Counted from the first letter of the stretch, positions 10,154 through 25,100 are shown. The stretch is 64,000 nucleotides of DNA from Dysidea avara (GCF_963678975.1 NC_089281.1:11895818-11959817); one strand, 5' to 3'. Notes: a model not told the origin generated them from the sequence alone. Translations and numbers: made by a program.

Positions 10154-13100
10154 TTATACAATAACTTGGTTTCCACGCCAGTAGAGATCATGTACTACAG
10201 TGCTCAGTGACTGTCCGAGATTTCTGTAAACAAAAGGAAAAAACTGCACTAACAGATACTCCTTATAACAGGATACATTGAGATTTGTTGCAGAGTTAAG
10301 GACTACAGAACTTTCCAAGGGACAAACTCAGTGGCTTTATTAAATATGAACAAAGACTCAACACCTGAGTGCCAGAGGCATAGCCAGAACCTGGCCCACC
10401 GGGGCATCAACAATACACTATAGAAAACATCAAGATTGATATACTCTTAATAGAACAGTCACCCTAATATAGCAGTCAGGCAAATAATTAGCAATAGCTA
10501 CTCTAATAAACTGTTAGAATTAGCAATCACTCAGACTCAATTTCAGAGTCTAATTTTCTGGGGGAGCATGGTTGGCATGCTTCACATGCTAGTGAGCTTT
10601 ACACACTAAGGTATCTCTTTCCTATATTGACTTGCTATACAGTCTAGGCCTTGGCATCACCAAAAGTCTGGCTACACTCCTACTGGGTACTAAATATTGT
10701 AAGCTTCTTCTCAACATTTTTTCATCCCTATACCAATAGTAGTTTGGAAGAGATAAAGAAACTGTAAATGTATACCATTTCTACTGAGTACATTAGACAT
10801 ACAGAACACTAGTCCCTACACAAACCTGTTTGTGCATCCATATTTGATATGTTCTAGTAGGAGGGGACGTTTCTCTATTGAGCCACACTTCTCATATGCT
10901 TCATAGAGACTACAACACAGTAAGAGTTACAGATATGTCTATAACTCTACATAATAAACAGACTACACACATAAATAAGCCAAGCATTTACAGTGCCTAA
11001 AAGTGAGTTTCTAAATAACTATGTTTAGATAAAGGCAAGTGGACTTGTAGTAGTGTAAACGATGGAAGTTTGATGTGACTAAAGTATATTTAGATATTCG
11101 CTTCGACAAATCTTTATCTGCCAACCTGAAGATTCACCAAACTTTCATTGTTTATGGTATCCTGTTGTATGTTACTTCACAAACAAACTGTATCACTAGG
11201 GATCTACCAAATAACTGATTGCATAAAGAAAAGTTTCTCAACAACAATAATAGCACAACAGTTTTACCCACCAACTTCCAGTGGCACACCCATGTATAAA
11301 ACTTCCTAATACAACAAACCAAGTGTTACCTTCTGGGGGTAGGAAATCTGGTTACCATGGATTCTGCTTTGTCAGCAGAGAAGCCAGGTATCTGCATGAT
11401 GTGCTTAGCAAACATTTCAGTGACTGTCATCACCTGTAGAGTAACAAGACACAGCACTATGAGGTCACCATTCTGTTGAACACAATACAATGAGCACAAC
11501 TGACTATCTCAACCTGGCAAAGCATAGTCATTTGGACAATCAATTTAATAATTATACAGAGCAGCATTCAACTAGTCTAATAGTACACACTCTAATTCAA
11601 GTACTAATACTATTTGTGACTGGATCTGCGAAAACCCAACACAATTGCACATTTTTCAAATTCCTGTTTATTAAATATTTATAATCTACTTATCCAAGTG
11701 TACCCTCTGATAAAATTTTAGCCTCATATGCCAATAACTTTAGGAGTTACAGCCCTGCAAAGTAACAACAGAAAAATCGACTTGTACAGCAAGTATAGGG
11801 AAAATAAATTTCAGGCGCTTACAAAAACGATTGTAACTTACGAACAGATTGAGGTATGGAGCTGAAATTTTCCCCATCGTATTCGCCATGAACAGGGAAA
11901 TCAATTACTGGATGAGTTTTTCCTTTACCCACCCGTCTTCACTGCATACAAAGGCAAAATTCATGAAGAAAAATCGATCGCACATGATCATTTCGACATG
12001 ACTTAAACAAACGCTCATAACTTATGTATTCTTGGGTCCACTGCAACGAAACAAAGATTTTCCAACTCCTCTTTAGCAGGTGAATAAGATGATATCCAGG
12101 GTTTTATTGGTAGTCTCTTTCTTCACTAAGAAAGAAGCGTTCAAAAAATTTACAGAATTTTTTCAATAATATGCAAGTATTTCACCCAATGTATTCAATG
12201 CTTTATACTGTAAATTTAGGCTTGCATGATTGTGCTGGGTTTTCGCAGATCCAGTCACATTTAGCTATATCAAATCCAAAAACATTTCTCACATGTTGGA
12301 CAAGATTGCAAAAGTTTCTGGTTAAAATTTCTCGTTAAAAGTCTGTATGTACAAAGTGTGTCATTTCAAATCACATGTGCAAAAGTTTTGGTTAGAAAAT
12401 GTTGCCGGGTTTATATGCTTTATAGTATTCAAAATGAGGACTAAGTCTACCGGCCCAATATCGGAAAGTATCAAATGCTAAAACATTGACTTGATATTAT
12501 GTAAAATGGAGCAAAGATTGTTGTAATGTAGAACAAGGAGCAAAAATAGGATTTTAAGGAATTAGGAATAAATAGTTATGGAGCAAGGGAGGTCACCTAC
12601 ATAGAATGAATTAGGGATTAAATGTCCACTAGTATATCCGCAGGAGTACTATCTCCTTTGTTTCATTATTTTGATATTGAACTTAAAAATTCCTAATTTT
12701 TTGTATAGTGAACCCACACATACAACATAAAAAAAGAATGGCACCAGATGCAGGGGTGAATGCAGAAATGCGTTTTCCACTGCAACTAAGTGACTGTTCT
12801 ATTAGAGTGACTGTTCTATTAGAGTGACTGTTCTATTAGAGTGACTGTTCTATTAGAGTGACTGCTTTTATATCAATCTTTTCACTAAACTTGTTATAAA
12901 ACTATGTAGGGTACTTATTATGTGAGACAACATAAGATAAAAGATTTCTAAAGTGTCCTGTTTCCCGATGTACCCAGGGGGGTTTCAGGAAACCCCTTTA
13001 GATTTACAGGAAGATGGAGAAAGTGGTACTTTAGTTTTGGATAAAATTATTTTTGTGTCTGACCACACCCCAACCATCAATTACTGAGAAGTAAACTGGC

Positions 13101-16100
13101 TGTGCATTATACTGCATTTTGAACTATGTTCGGCCCAATACACAAGAAGCAACTTCTTCAATTAATCTAGTCACTACAGAAATACAGACGTTTCCTGTTG
13201 TACATTAAAACGTGAGAGTCAGCCACAGGGAAGCCAATACACGCTACCATGAATTGACACAAGAAACAGGACACAAAGGAGTAAATCCATGATGTGTGCA
13301 TGTACAAACTGTAGTATACCAAAATGCACCTGTTGGGATGATGTAACATCTAGTGAAAAATTCAAGTCTATCCTTACTTGTTATGGAGTTATGCTTGTCT
13401 AAAGGCATCAAATCAGTCAGTCAGTCAGCATAAAAAAATTCCACTGAATAATTAATTTTTTTTTGTAGCAATCTACATGTATTTGAGGTCGTATTGAAGG
13501 CACTTTGGGACTTGATTATACCTAACCAATACTACCAAGGTATTTCTGGTCAATTTTTTTTCTTGCAAGAAAATACAAACCTCCATGATCCCTAATACAC
13601 AGTACTATCATACTGTATGTTATAACAAGAGATTGCTTTTGTGTACCTTGCAGTATTTAAGAGCTCCTGGTGTACACAATGAATGTACCATATATATCAT
13701 GTGTAATTGATACCTTGTTCTTTACTGAAGCAGTATTGAATGCTGAGAATGACATCAAATTCACAACACCACTGCCAACAGCTGCAGAGGGTGATGACTG
13801 CTTGATAGCGGACATTACACACTCCACACTATGTTCTTCCAACCTTGTGTTCTAAATATCACATCATAGCATGGTCAATAGTCAGTGATGCTATACAGCA
13901 GGTGTTTGATGTGTAGAAGTTGGTTGGTCTAGTTTTGTGTGATGTGATACATACTGTACAGAAAATATAACATTGCATGGTTAGAGGAGGAATTCTGATT
14001 GTTATTATTAAAACTTATGTTATAGTGGTTGACTACATCTTGACAACATTGTCTGATGTTTTTAGTGTTTTGCCTAAAAGGACCAGACTCTTCAGTAAGT
14101 TATGAAGTCCTACATTAGCTTACTCTTGGGGACTTCTGTTAACACAATTTGAACATTATCACTGTACATGTATTACATTATTAGTGAATGTTGTGACTAT
14201 AACATGATATTTAACCCTTAAACCCGCACGCACCGATAAATTGGCTTTGACACATGGCTGTAAACAAAGCACTGTAACTTGCAAACCGTTCTTCCTATGG
14301 CTACATAATTAACACCATTTTAATTAAACAAGGGTTAAAATGATACCTAGAGATTTACCCTAGCACGAAAGCAAGGGGCAAAACTTGCCCTGAAACTATC
14401 GTTATGCAAAATAAGTACACAAACCCCTCACATACCTTTATAAAATGGTTAATATCTCCTTCCTACTTCATCAGATTTGTGTGAAATAAACACGAGGCGA
14501 TTCCTTATTTAATGGCGAGTCTCAGGTGATTTAATTAATTGTTAATATGGTTTCTGTCACGAGTATTGAAAAATAACGGAAAATCAAGCCAGCGTTTACC
14601 ATCGCCCCATAACAAGTAAGTCTCTGTTGTTACAGTGGTTATTTAGACTTCTTCATGTAGCCCAATTAATAAACTTTCTGTTGGTATTTAGCTTTAGGCT
14701 AATAGAGTTAGGCTAGTCTGGCTACACAGGCCATTTTAAATAGTTTTGTGTAATCACGTATTCCTTAAAATTACGTGTGGGTTTAAGGGTTAACAATACT
14801 GTACACTATTTCTTTATGGATACTAAACTCACTGAGTAAAGTTGCTGCAAACATCTGGTCATGAAAGTGAGGTATGAGATAGTTTCTTGAAAGTTCTGTG
14901 TCCTTTGGATGTGGAATCCCTCGATGATCTGTATGAAATAGCACAACTCTATTCCATATAAATGACTCTTTTGGCTAGTATGCATAAGTACTTGCTTTAT
15001 TAGATTAATTGTGGACTTTAGTGGTAAATAAACTTTTCTACAAAACACTCAGTGGTCAGAAAACAGCTGTGGGAAATTTTTGTCACAAGTTCTAAACTCT
15101 GAAGTTGCAGACTAAAATTCTACACACATGCATATGCGCGCACACACTACACATAATGCACACACACACACACACACACACCTGTGTGTTTGTGATCGCT
15201 TGGTTGAGAGAGCTGGCTGGTATACTGAAGCGACCAGAGCTCCCAAACTCCTCAATAAGATAAATCACATGATGGATACCGCAGTTGGAAAGACGAAACT
15301 AACAAAATGAAAACGGGTATGTTTAAGACAGTCACAGATACTTAATATAGTTTGCTCTTACCTTTTGTTCAGCAAATCTCCTGTCAATGATGCTACTGCA
15401 AAGATCATCCATCCTCTTCCTCTCAACAATGTGGTCCAATACTAGTTCGGCACCTTGGCCATCTTTATAACACATCACACAAACACACAGAGTGAAATTT
15501 CAGCTATTTGAATCCCTGATGATAAGTATGACCATTCATAAAGCAACTTATATAGCACTTCTAAAAAATAATGTAAATTTTAGGGTCTTGACTACTCTAA
15601 TAGAACAGTCAACTACTCTAATAGAACAATCATTTAGAGTTGCGCACCTACACAACTTTTTAATCACTAGTTATTGAGTAACTGTCCACTACTGAAACAC
15701 ACTTTTTAAGCAGGTAATGTAATGCCTTTAAAATGTAGTTCACTACTTTTTATTGCTTGGATCCCTACAATCTTAAAAGTACACTAGTTTTTTTTTGGCT
15801 ATTTTATGGAGGGAACTTTGGAAGAGGAAAAATTTGGCGAATCAAGCAAAATATCACAGCTGGCGAAATAAAATTTGGCGAATTGTTAGCAAAGTGCACA
15901 CTCTATTTAATTAATTAGATTACTAATCACATAGTGGTTTAATTTGCCATACATTAGTCCCAATAGTAGGAGTGCAATTAATCCCAAATCGCACGGCCTT
16001 GTTTCTGTAATTGCACTGTAACGTAGCCAATAAAATAGCAGCATAACAGAAGCCTTTTAAGTGCAACAAGAAAGTGATATAATGAATAGCCAATCAAATA

Positions 16101-19100
16101 AGCTGACAATAGAAGCCTTTTAAGTGCAACATATGTAGACCTTTTGAGTAGCCAATCAGAATTGCTGACACGCGAAGCCTTTTAAGTGCAACAACAAATG
16201 ATGTAATACAAAGAAGGATGATGCAATCACCTGGTAGAAGTTAATGGCCACATAGAACTGGATAGATGTGTACTACAAACCACGAAGAGCGGTCACTATG
16301 TGATTAGTAGGCAATCACACACATTTTCGTGCAATTATGGAATAATTGTACTCGTAACAGCCAAAATTGCACTCGGCTTCGCCTCGTGCAATTTTGACTG
16401 TTACTCGTACAATTATTCCCTAATTGCACTCAAATGTGTGTGATTACCTATACTAATCGCTGTGCCTGAAGCAAGGATCTGGAGTGCCACGCTTCTTTGG
16501 CATCTGGAGTTAGCAATCAACTAAAAGGTAATACTATATAGACAGTAGATCTACACCCACTGGTATAGTGAATATCATACTTGATATGGTAGCAATTGCT
16601 ACTTGTCACGCCCGTTTCGAGGTGAGGCTTGAGGATCACTAGCTACCTAGTGAAGTAGTCAAGGCAGGCTTGGCTCTAGTTTGATGCCTGGCCCAGTAGT
16701 CCTTGGTCAAGTAGAAAATTGTTTAGTTCGAGGCTTGGTTTGCTGTTTTCTTCGCTAGCAAAATATTTGGATGGAGAATATTTAGCAAATTCATGGTCAT
16801 TCACCAAATTTTAACAGTGCCAAAGTTTCCCTCCTTACGGTATTGGGGCAAGCCTGAGCAAGCCCCGCACTAGTGAGAGTTTTGGTAAGATTGTTCATGC
16901 ACAAACACTTACATGTATGACAATACAAGGTGAACTTACACATGCTCCATCAATTACACGTCTATGTGCTAGATTTCTGTGCTGTATACTCCATATATAT
17001 ATATATAATATATATTACTTATACAGTGAACCAGTGAACTATCGTGCAATGAAATTACACCAACGCTTCTATTCATCTTTGGTGCTATCAACCGTCACAT
17101 GTAAAATTACGGTAAGGATTACTAATGCTCTTCGTGCTATCAACCATAACATGGTAAGTATAGGCTGTGTGGTTGGTGCTATCATGGGAAGTATGTTGGT
17201 GCTATCAACCATAACATGGTACAGTAAGTAAAGTATATGCTGTGTAGTTGGTGCTATCAACCATAACACAAGAAGTATGCTATCAATCATAACACAGTAG
17301 GTATACGCTGTGTGGTTGGTGCTATCAACTATAACATAGTAAGTATGTTGGTGCTATCAACCATAACGTGTTACTGATCAACCATGAACCATGAAGAAAG
17401 GTTACAATGTAGAAGAGGGCTATACAGAAAGGAATGCCAGAGGAAACAGATGAGAGATGACATAGGCATCGTGAATGTATGCGGCAGAGATGTGCTGCCC
17501 TAGAAATAGTGGTTGTTTTGCAAACAAGCAGAGATCGTTACCACGCTGAAGGAGATTCTACAGCCCAAGATTTGTCTGACACAAATTCATATGCTCAACA
17601 CCACCAGCTACATAGATTGCCATGGTTTGATGACCCTGAAGAGGTTACCAGAATGGAAGACTTCCATAACAGTCTTGCTGATTGCAAATGGAGAGATGCT
17701 GTATTTATCTGGAGCGATTTCCAAACATTGATAGATGGGAGCGGCACTTGAAAACGTTGCAATAACCACTGTCATACTACTTTCTACTGATAACAATATG
17801 AACCCTGGTTCACTTCCATCAGAGCTTACTGTAAGTATGCATAATGCTACATATTCCATGTACAGTGAAACCTGTTGTCTCACCATCATGGAATAAACTG
17901 TCACCTACATTGTACTCTCCATCACCACTACCACTAAACACTTCGTTACATCCACCAAATAAACTTGCTAAATAATCCTCCACGGTTTGTGCCACCACTT
18001 TACTCTGTCATTCCTTCAGTGCCAGAATGAGTATACAATCCATCTACTACTCAACCATCATCTCTAAAGCTTACATCCAGAGTTACTTTTATCTAATAGT
18101 TACACTTAATTACATGAGACGTTTTTGTTGTTTCATTAAATAATGTACAACTACAAAATTTATCTTACTTATCAAAATGACATGGTGGCATAAAAATGCA
18201 TAGCCTGCACAATGGTACTTCCCTATATAAAATGCAGACAGCTAAACAAGTACTAAATTAGTAGTCAAAACAACCTATTGTTAGATACAATCATAAACCT
18301 GCAAATCATGCTGTAACAGGCTGGGGTGCCCCATTACAGTGTAAGGGCTAGAACTCTACACCACGCAGTTCTTCCTTCTACTATTCTTATTGACACAATC
18401 TCAATACATCACACGCATGCATACAAACACACATTAATACACAGTCATTCCACAACTCTGTTACATTAATACACAACTCTGTTACATTACTCCTCCCCTT
18501 GAGGAGCTTGGACCTCCAAGCTAACAATAATGCATGCATGCGTCATCATCATTCTTCTAAATTCCTTGATACTGTCATTAGACTTCACAATTGCTGTTCT
18601 CAAACTCTTCGTATTCTTCACTGCTACCCCAACATCTCCAACACAACCACAGATGGTACACTTCCAGACCTCACTATTCACTGAGTCAGCCACACAGTTC
18701 ACAATCATTCTCACACTTCATCACGACAGTAGTAACTAATCATTGAGCTCTTGATAGCTCCTTACCACACAACAGAGTTCATTTGATACCACAAATCACA
18801 AAGCACTGCACCACGCTTGGTAACTGCAGAACCTCTGTCTCTGATACTAGTCCAACTGCCCTACCCCTTCACAGTCCGTCTACTTACAGCCGCGTGATTT
18901 ACAAGAATTGGTCCTGTAGCCTGTAGTTGCTCCTCTCCAACAACTCCTGCAATCTGACGAGACTCAACTGGCCTTGCCCAATTGACACGTGTCTCGGTCC
19001 CACGTCTGGCCTCCTTCACCAGGGGAAATCTCATTCCATTCTACCTCTCTCGTCCACTCTCTTTCACCCAGAGAATTCACCTAATGGCTCCAATGACTAT

Positions 19101-22100
19101 CAATCTTGGCTACACTGACAGGGATGAAGTGTCTATCTTTTGACTGAGTTCTGCCGTCATCACAACAAATCTACTATTCTTATCTCGGTAGGACCTCCAA
19201 TGTAACAGGCTGGGGTGCCCCATTACAGTGCAAGGGCTGGAACCCTACACCACGCGGTTCTTCCTTCTACTATTCTTATTGACACGACCTGAACACATCA
19301 CACTCATGCATACAAACACACATTAATACACAGTCACTCCACAACTCTGCTACTGTAAATAATGATACCAGTGATTTAAGAAATAGCTTCTTCAACTCTT
19401 GTGATTTCACAGACAGTACTGTCTTTAGCATTCACAGTTGCTACAGTGGATGTATGTGCCAATGACAAGTACTATGCTCATTCAGGCTCACCCCACAATG
19501 CTGTTAGCATCTGTCTGGTAGCATACAGCTATACACATGTGACTGTTCTATTAGGGTGACTGCTATATTAGAGTATCTTAAGTCAGCCTCTAGCCTACCA
19601 AGACTAGGCTTGGTCACTATTCCTTATTTTCACTACAGATAAATCAATAAGGGGTGCAGTCATCATTGTCAAGTAAATAGATTGTTAAGAGGTATGGTCT
19701 TCGCCACGCTCAATTGTCAACCAAGATTGTTAATGGGCGTGGTCTCAAACCTATTGTGAAGTTAAAGGTATCTACCGGGTATCCAGTATTTTTTACAGTA
19801 ACATAAGCACTTCACATAATTTAGTGGCATCTAAATATGCTGCTCAAGGCACATCCCACCGGTGAGTTTGTTATTGTGAAGCAAAATGGTAGCCATATGC
19901 TGTTTTGTTTGGACTCCAGCCTTGTAACTGTAGGCAGGCAGGGCAGGCAGACGAAAATTCAAGTTTATGCGATTTTAAAAAAATTATATATTCAGCTGCC
20001 TGTAAGTGGTTTCTTGTTTTTAATGCTGTATTTAATGTTGGATGGACTAATATTCTGTAAAGGTGATTTTTGTCACGTTTCTAGGATGATTTAGGTGGTG
20101 CGAGAGATTTTAGATGCAATCCCTACTTAAACCAGTTTGATACAGTAACACAAGAAGAGGCTTGAGAATACTCTGCTAGGCTTATCAAATAGTACACATA
20201 TACACAGCACATATACATATGAATGTATGTAACAATGTACACACCTGATGGTTTAGCCACCCACAAGAAGTCTCCAATTTGTAACTTGCAGACTTTACAC
20301 TTAATTCCTAATCAATACAACATAACACCACCTAGCAACACCTCCAGTAAGTCATACCATTCTTGGTCAGCTCAGACAGCAAGAGGCTGGAAACATTAGA
20401 CTTATTACTAAGAAAACAAAAAACAAATAAATAAATAAATAAAAACAGGCATAGATATATACACACAGTTAGATATTTTCAAATGACAAAATAATTATTG
20501 TGTGGTATAAACAAAAAATGGCTGTTGAAAATGTTCCTTTAGTGCATCCTTAAATTTTAATTCTCAAAACCTCAGAAAGAATGTCCCTTAAAATTATGGT
20601 ACACTACAAACATACTTGGCTTCAATGTTGTCAATGTACAGAATCACCTCATAATCCCCTGAGTGTTAATAAAACAATGTGAAATCAATGAAATTTAAGT
20701 AGAACTCTTACATAGTGAAACCAAGAACTCATAATACTATTTTTATTATGAACTCTTGGTGAAACACATTGTCACACACATGCACACGTACACACAAATT
20801 CAAAAAAAAAATCTGTACATGGCACACATCAATCAAAAGGGAAAACCAAATATTCACATACAAGTTCATAGAGTGGAAAATATTGAAGAGACACCTCGAT
20901 GATCAGGACCATTTGTATTAGTGTATGTACAGTACAGAAGGATTCTGAATAAATTTCTCGCCAATTACTAATTTATAGTACATGTACCAATGATTATAAC
21001 CACTACAGGTATCAAATATTTGACCATCACAAATACCTTGTACTGTAGCTAGGTCCCAAAATAGTTCATTAAATAATTACACTACACCTTTTACCCATAC
21101 CTGGATGTAAGACACGCCGGGAGCATTTGGAATGATCACAGCCAACTAGTGAAGAGCTATATATGTCAAACATATACACTAATAAGACATCAAATGACAT
21201 CATGATATTGTATGTACAATACAGCTGAAAATAGTATTCAGGAATTTTAGCCAAAAATGTACAATAATTAAGGGTCACCATTATATGCATGAATTAGCAA
21301 TAGCGACAAGGAATATTTCAGCAGCCTGTTGGTATGTCCAGGAGAATTGCTGGAGGTGCAGAACCATTTGACGTAAATATTTGACACTATTACAAAATTA
21401 TCTGAGACCTAGCACCTTCCACCAGCACCCTCATACGTACATGTTAAGCAACTCTAAAAATTTTTTGTTTGCATTGTTGCTTTTAACACTCCTATAGCTT
21501 TTGCAATTGTACTTTAAGTGAAATTTTTTGGCTAATGGCTATCACAAAATACTAGATGGCTGGACTATAGCTATGTAGCTAACAATGCCTCAGAGTGGGA
21601 CCATCTATTCAAAAGTTTGGATCAGCCACTAAAATTATCACAAACAAGTAAAGCCAAAACATTAGTAGTGGCCTCATGTATTGGCAAAACTCTGTAAGAA
21701 ATCCATTTTAGCATCAGTAAGAAAACCGATACTTAAAAGCCAAAAAAGCTACCTGAGATCATGTCAACCACTTAATGGCCACACAAGGAACTGATATATT
21801 AAATCTCTTCATTACAATTCCAAGTATATGAGATGTAATTGCACAAATCTCATTGTTTGTTGTTTGAAATTAATTGAGCGTACATACTGGGTGAACTCAC
21901 CTTGGTTGTGTTAATGGTGGCTTTGTACTTGTCTGGCTATCCAAACAACATGCTGTCTTTGTGTTGGCACTTGTACAGGGTACTGTTGTTATGACAACCA
22001 CATCTTCATGGCCAGAGTGTCTCTTAAGTGCAGCCATTCCAGCCATACATGAAGCAACTGGAGATGATTTACTACCAGTAACACTAGTAGCAGGTATATG

Positions 22101-25100
22101 GTTGCTTCCCTTTGGCTGACTATCTTCTAATCTTATCTCAACATTTCTTTCTTTGTTCATGTCAGCCACAGTTGTTTGTTTGACACAGTTTCTACTTGTG
22201 AGTCCATTACAGGTAGTCCTAGTGGCAAAACCTATTCTCTGAGCTAGGGAAGGTAATTCATCATCATCTTCACTATCACTGGACAGCAATACAATGGAGT
22301 GGTCATGGACTGCAGTAGTAGTAGTAGCAGAAGATGATGGCTTTGTTGTAGGGACAACTAGTGGAATATTAAAACACATATTTACAGCAATACAGTGAAA
22401 TGTATTTCGCCAACTTCAAGATAAAAAATGGTTTTGATAATAAGATGGCTCTATTGCCAAGCTACATACGTTTAAAGCTACTTGATGAGACTTCATTCTG
22501 TTGCAGAGTTGAAGTTCACTCAGTGGACAATGAGGAGAACATCCAATACATAAAATACTACACTGTACATAGAAAGAAATCAAACAAACAAAAAAAAAAG
22601 CACAGTGCAGCCACTGAAAAGTTTTATTCCCAACTGCACAAAGTACAACTCCTGTGGAAAAGTTTTCTCTTTGCATGATATGCAGTCAACTCAATTCAAA
22701 CACAAGCCCTCAAAGTTCTAGTAGCTAATGCTGTGTCTTAAATACCCAGTCAAATCAAACCATGCAACCACTGGAAACTGTATGGTGACTTTTATGTGCT
22801 ACACAAGGAAACCAATAGAGCTGAAACAAATTCATATGTAAATGCAATGAATTTGGTTTGTAAATTCAAGCACCTTGGTACAAGCAATTTAGGAAAAATG
22901 ATTTATGTAGTGAAACAATTAAGTGTGTGTGTGTGCGTGCGTGTGCACACATGCATCATAATTTGCACCATAATACAAACTGCTACTAAGCTAGGCATAA
23001 ACCACCACCAGTTGCTAGTAAGGATATAAGCATATGGAATAATAAGGTGTAATAAATACTTTTAAATCATAGCTATTAATCAGGTGATTTAATTGTTAAT
23101 ATATAAGTGTCCATCAATCAATATCAGTGCCATTTCATGGAAACTGAAATCCAAGTTAACATGTAGGAAATAAAGGAAAGTAAAAATACATATGTATAGT
23201 ACGGTCCAACTTTCCACGTTGGTTGCCTAACTGCCCTAACAAGTTGAATTGTAAGTCACGTATACATGGGTACCTACTTGATGATCTAGAAAATCATACC
23301 TCTTCATCATCCTGCTTTTTAATTCAGTAGGCAAGTTATGTAAGAGTTTCTACGTAACACGCCTCATTAGTTAGCCTTGCTTTAAAAAAGATAATAATGA
23401 TAGCCAATTTTTACTATATTGGGAGGAATTATATTAAAATGGGGTATGTGTTCTTTATAAAGAAAAGGTATACCTATTTATTTACTTCTTTATAGCAGAC
23501 AGGTTACATCACTGAAATACTACACTTAGCCTGTACTATTTGTCCTTAAGTGCATTCCACTTAAGTTGAGTACTTGCACTATACACTCATTCTGTTAGCA
23601 TCTCACTCAAATTTAATTTGATTTATTAGTTTATACTTTGGCATCTGACACAGTAATTTTTTTTTCCGTGTCAGAGTACTGTCGGTTGCCTTTGTGGTAC
23701 CTACGGACTCCAAGAGCACTTTGTAGGAGATTACTTCAGAGATTGAGCAATGTCACAATTTCTGCAAGAGAAAGTTGGGACAAAAAAAAAAGTTTAAAAT
23801 AAACATACTATACCTCTATATGTGTAATGGACCCTTTGGGAAAGAGGTTTTCCTGTCAGAGGTAAAAATGGTACCAGACCTGACTAAAATCAATGTATAT
23901 GACATCTGGTGTACAACAGTTTGGATAATAAAATCAGGAAATTTTCTTATCCATGAGTGACTAGGTTTCAAAATTGAAAAGTTGTTAGTGTCAAATTGAA
24001 AATTTGTTGTCAGTTAACTTCATTATTAAGGCCACCTATAAAAACAGACCTCAACAATAACGAAGCCTAATTAACAAGGTCATGAAGTACACCACGTTTG
24101 AAACCTTATGCATGTGCACTTGACTTGACGCAGCCACAGTGACCAAGTGCATGGTCTTATCAAAAAGGTGGTCTCATCATACTTCTATCCCAAATTTCCA
24201 GGCACCTATATGAGAAGTCTAAAATGTCCAAGAAGTTGACAGAATAAAAAGAAATTGGGGTGTCTTTCTAGGGTAGCTGGCACCCTTACTGCAAGTCAAG
24301 GAAACCCAGCATTGCGCTCAAGCTAAATTGACAAATCTTTCCCTGTAAAGATATTAACCATGACATCATCCAACGAGTTAGCTTGGCCTCAGAACACATG
24401 CCAGCGAAGCTGTAGGGATGCTGTTTTACAAACATGATTAGGAAAACCATACTACAACATCACTAGGTTTCAGGAATCATCCCCACTTAATGTACATCAT
24501 AAACTTGCGGGAAATTTTTAACATATCCTGAGTAGTGTGGGATTCCTGAGTTTAAATACAATACTTTTCTCTCCTCCAATAAAGTATAATCAAGAGTACA
24601 TAACTCCCTCTTCTATTATTATGTACTCTTGGTATAATAAATATACAGTATATACACACACACTTGTAACTAGCTGAGAACTTATTGCTACAATCTTTGC
24701 CATCAGCAATTATTTTACTATATATTATTTTTTCTATTCTGTTCCCACCACTGGGTCTGTATTTCCACTAAAATGGTTTCTATGGTTACGTACCATTGTG
24801 GTATGGAGGAGTCAGCCAGACTGGTGGCGGGAAGCACAACTCTGGAGCATCAATGTCACTGATAAACGCATGTACGTTATCACCTTTGCATGATCTAACA
24901 AGAAATAAAATAATAGGAGAAGGGTAATTACAGTTTAAAAATCAGGACTGCAGGTTCCACTGTATCACAAAACTAGTAGTCAAACTATGCAGTATACATA
25001 ACATGCTGGACAGTTTTTCTACCTTGACTTATCTATGGCATAATGCCAGTTGGAAGACTCCAGATCTGTTCTCTGACATTTGATAAGGAATGAAGTGGAG

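Noticed and set aside
10640..10760. Open minus-strand reading frame after CATTTACAG as the missing MUS81 exon
   Set aside because: The translated text does not resemble the MUS81 C-terminal helical segment and ends without a suitable donor in phase.
14929..15048. Upstream extension of the MUS81 exon 14928-14833 ([14 protein letters not shown]..)
   Set aside because: The true preceding exon (15298-15182, ..LNQAITNTQ) joins in phase to [10 protein letters not shown] and matches MUS81. The extension is intronic.
17479..17751. 90-residue plus-strand ORF after the 17 kb tandem repeat
   Set aside because: It lies in a MUS81 intron on the opposite strand, overlaps other ORFs of similar length, and shows no family resemblance or splice context.
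22400..22678. 92-residue plus-strand ORF with a basic tail
   Set aside because: It lies directly beside the MUS81 exon at 22357, on the opposite strand, with A-rich low complexity (KKSNKQKKK) and no homology recognised.
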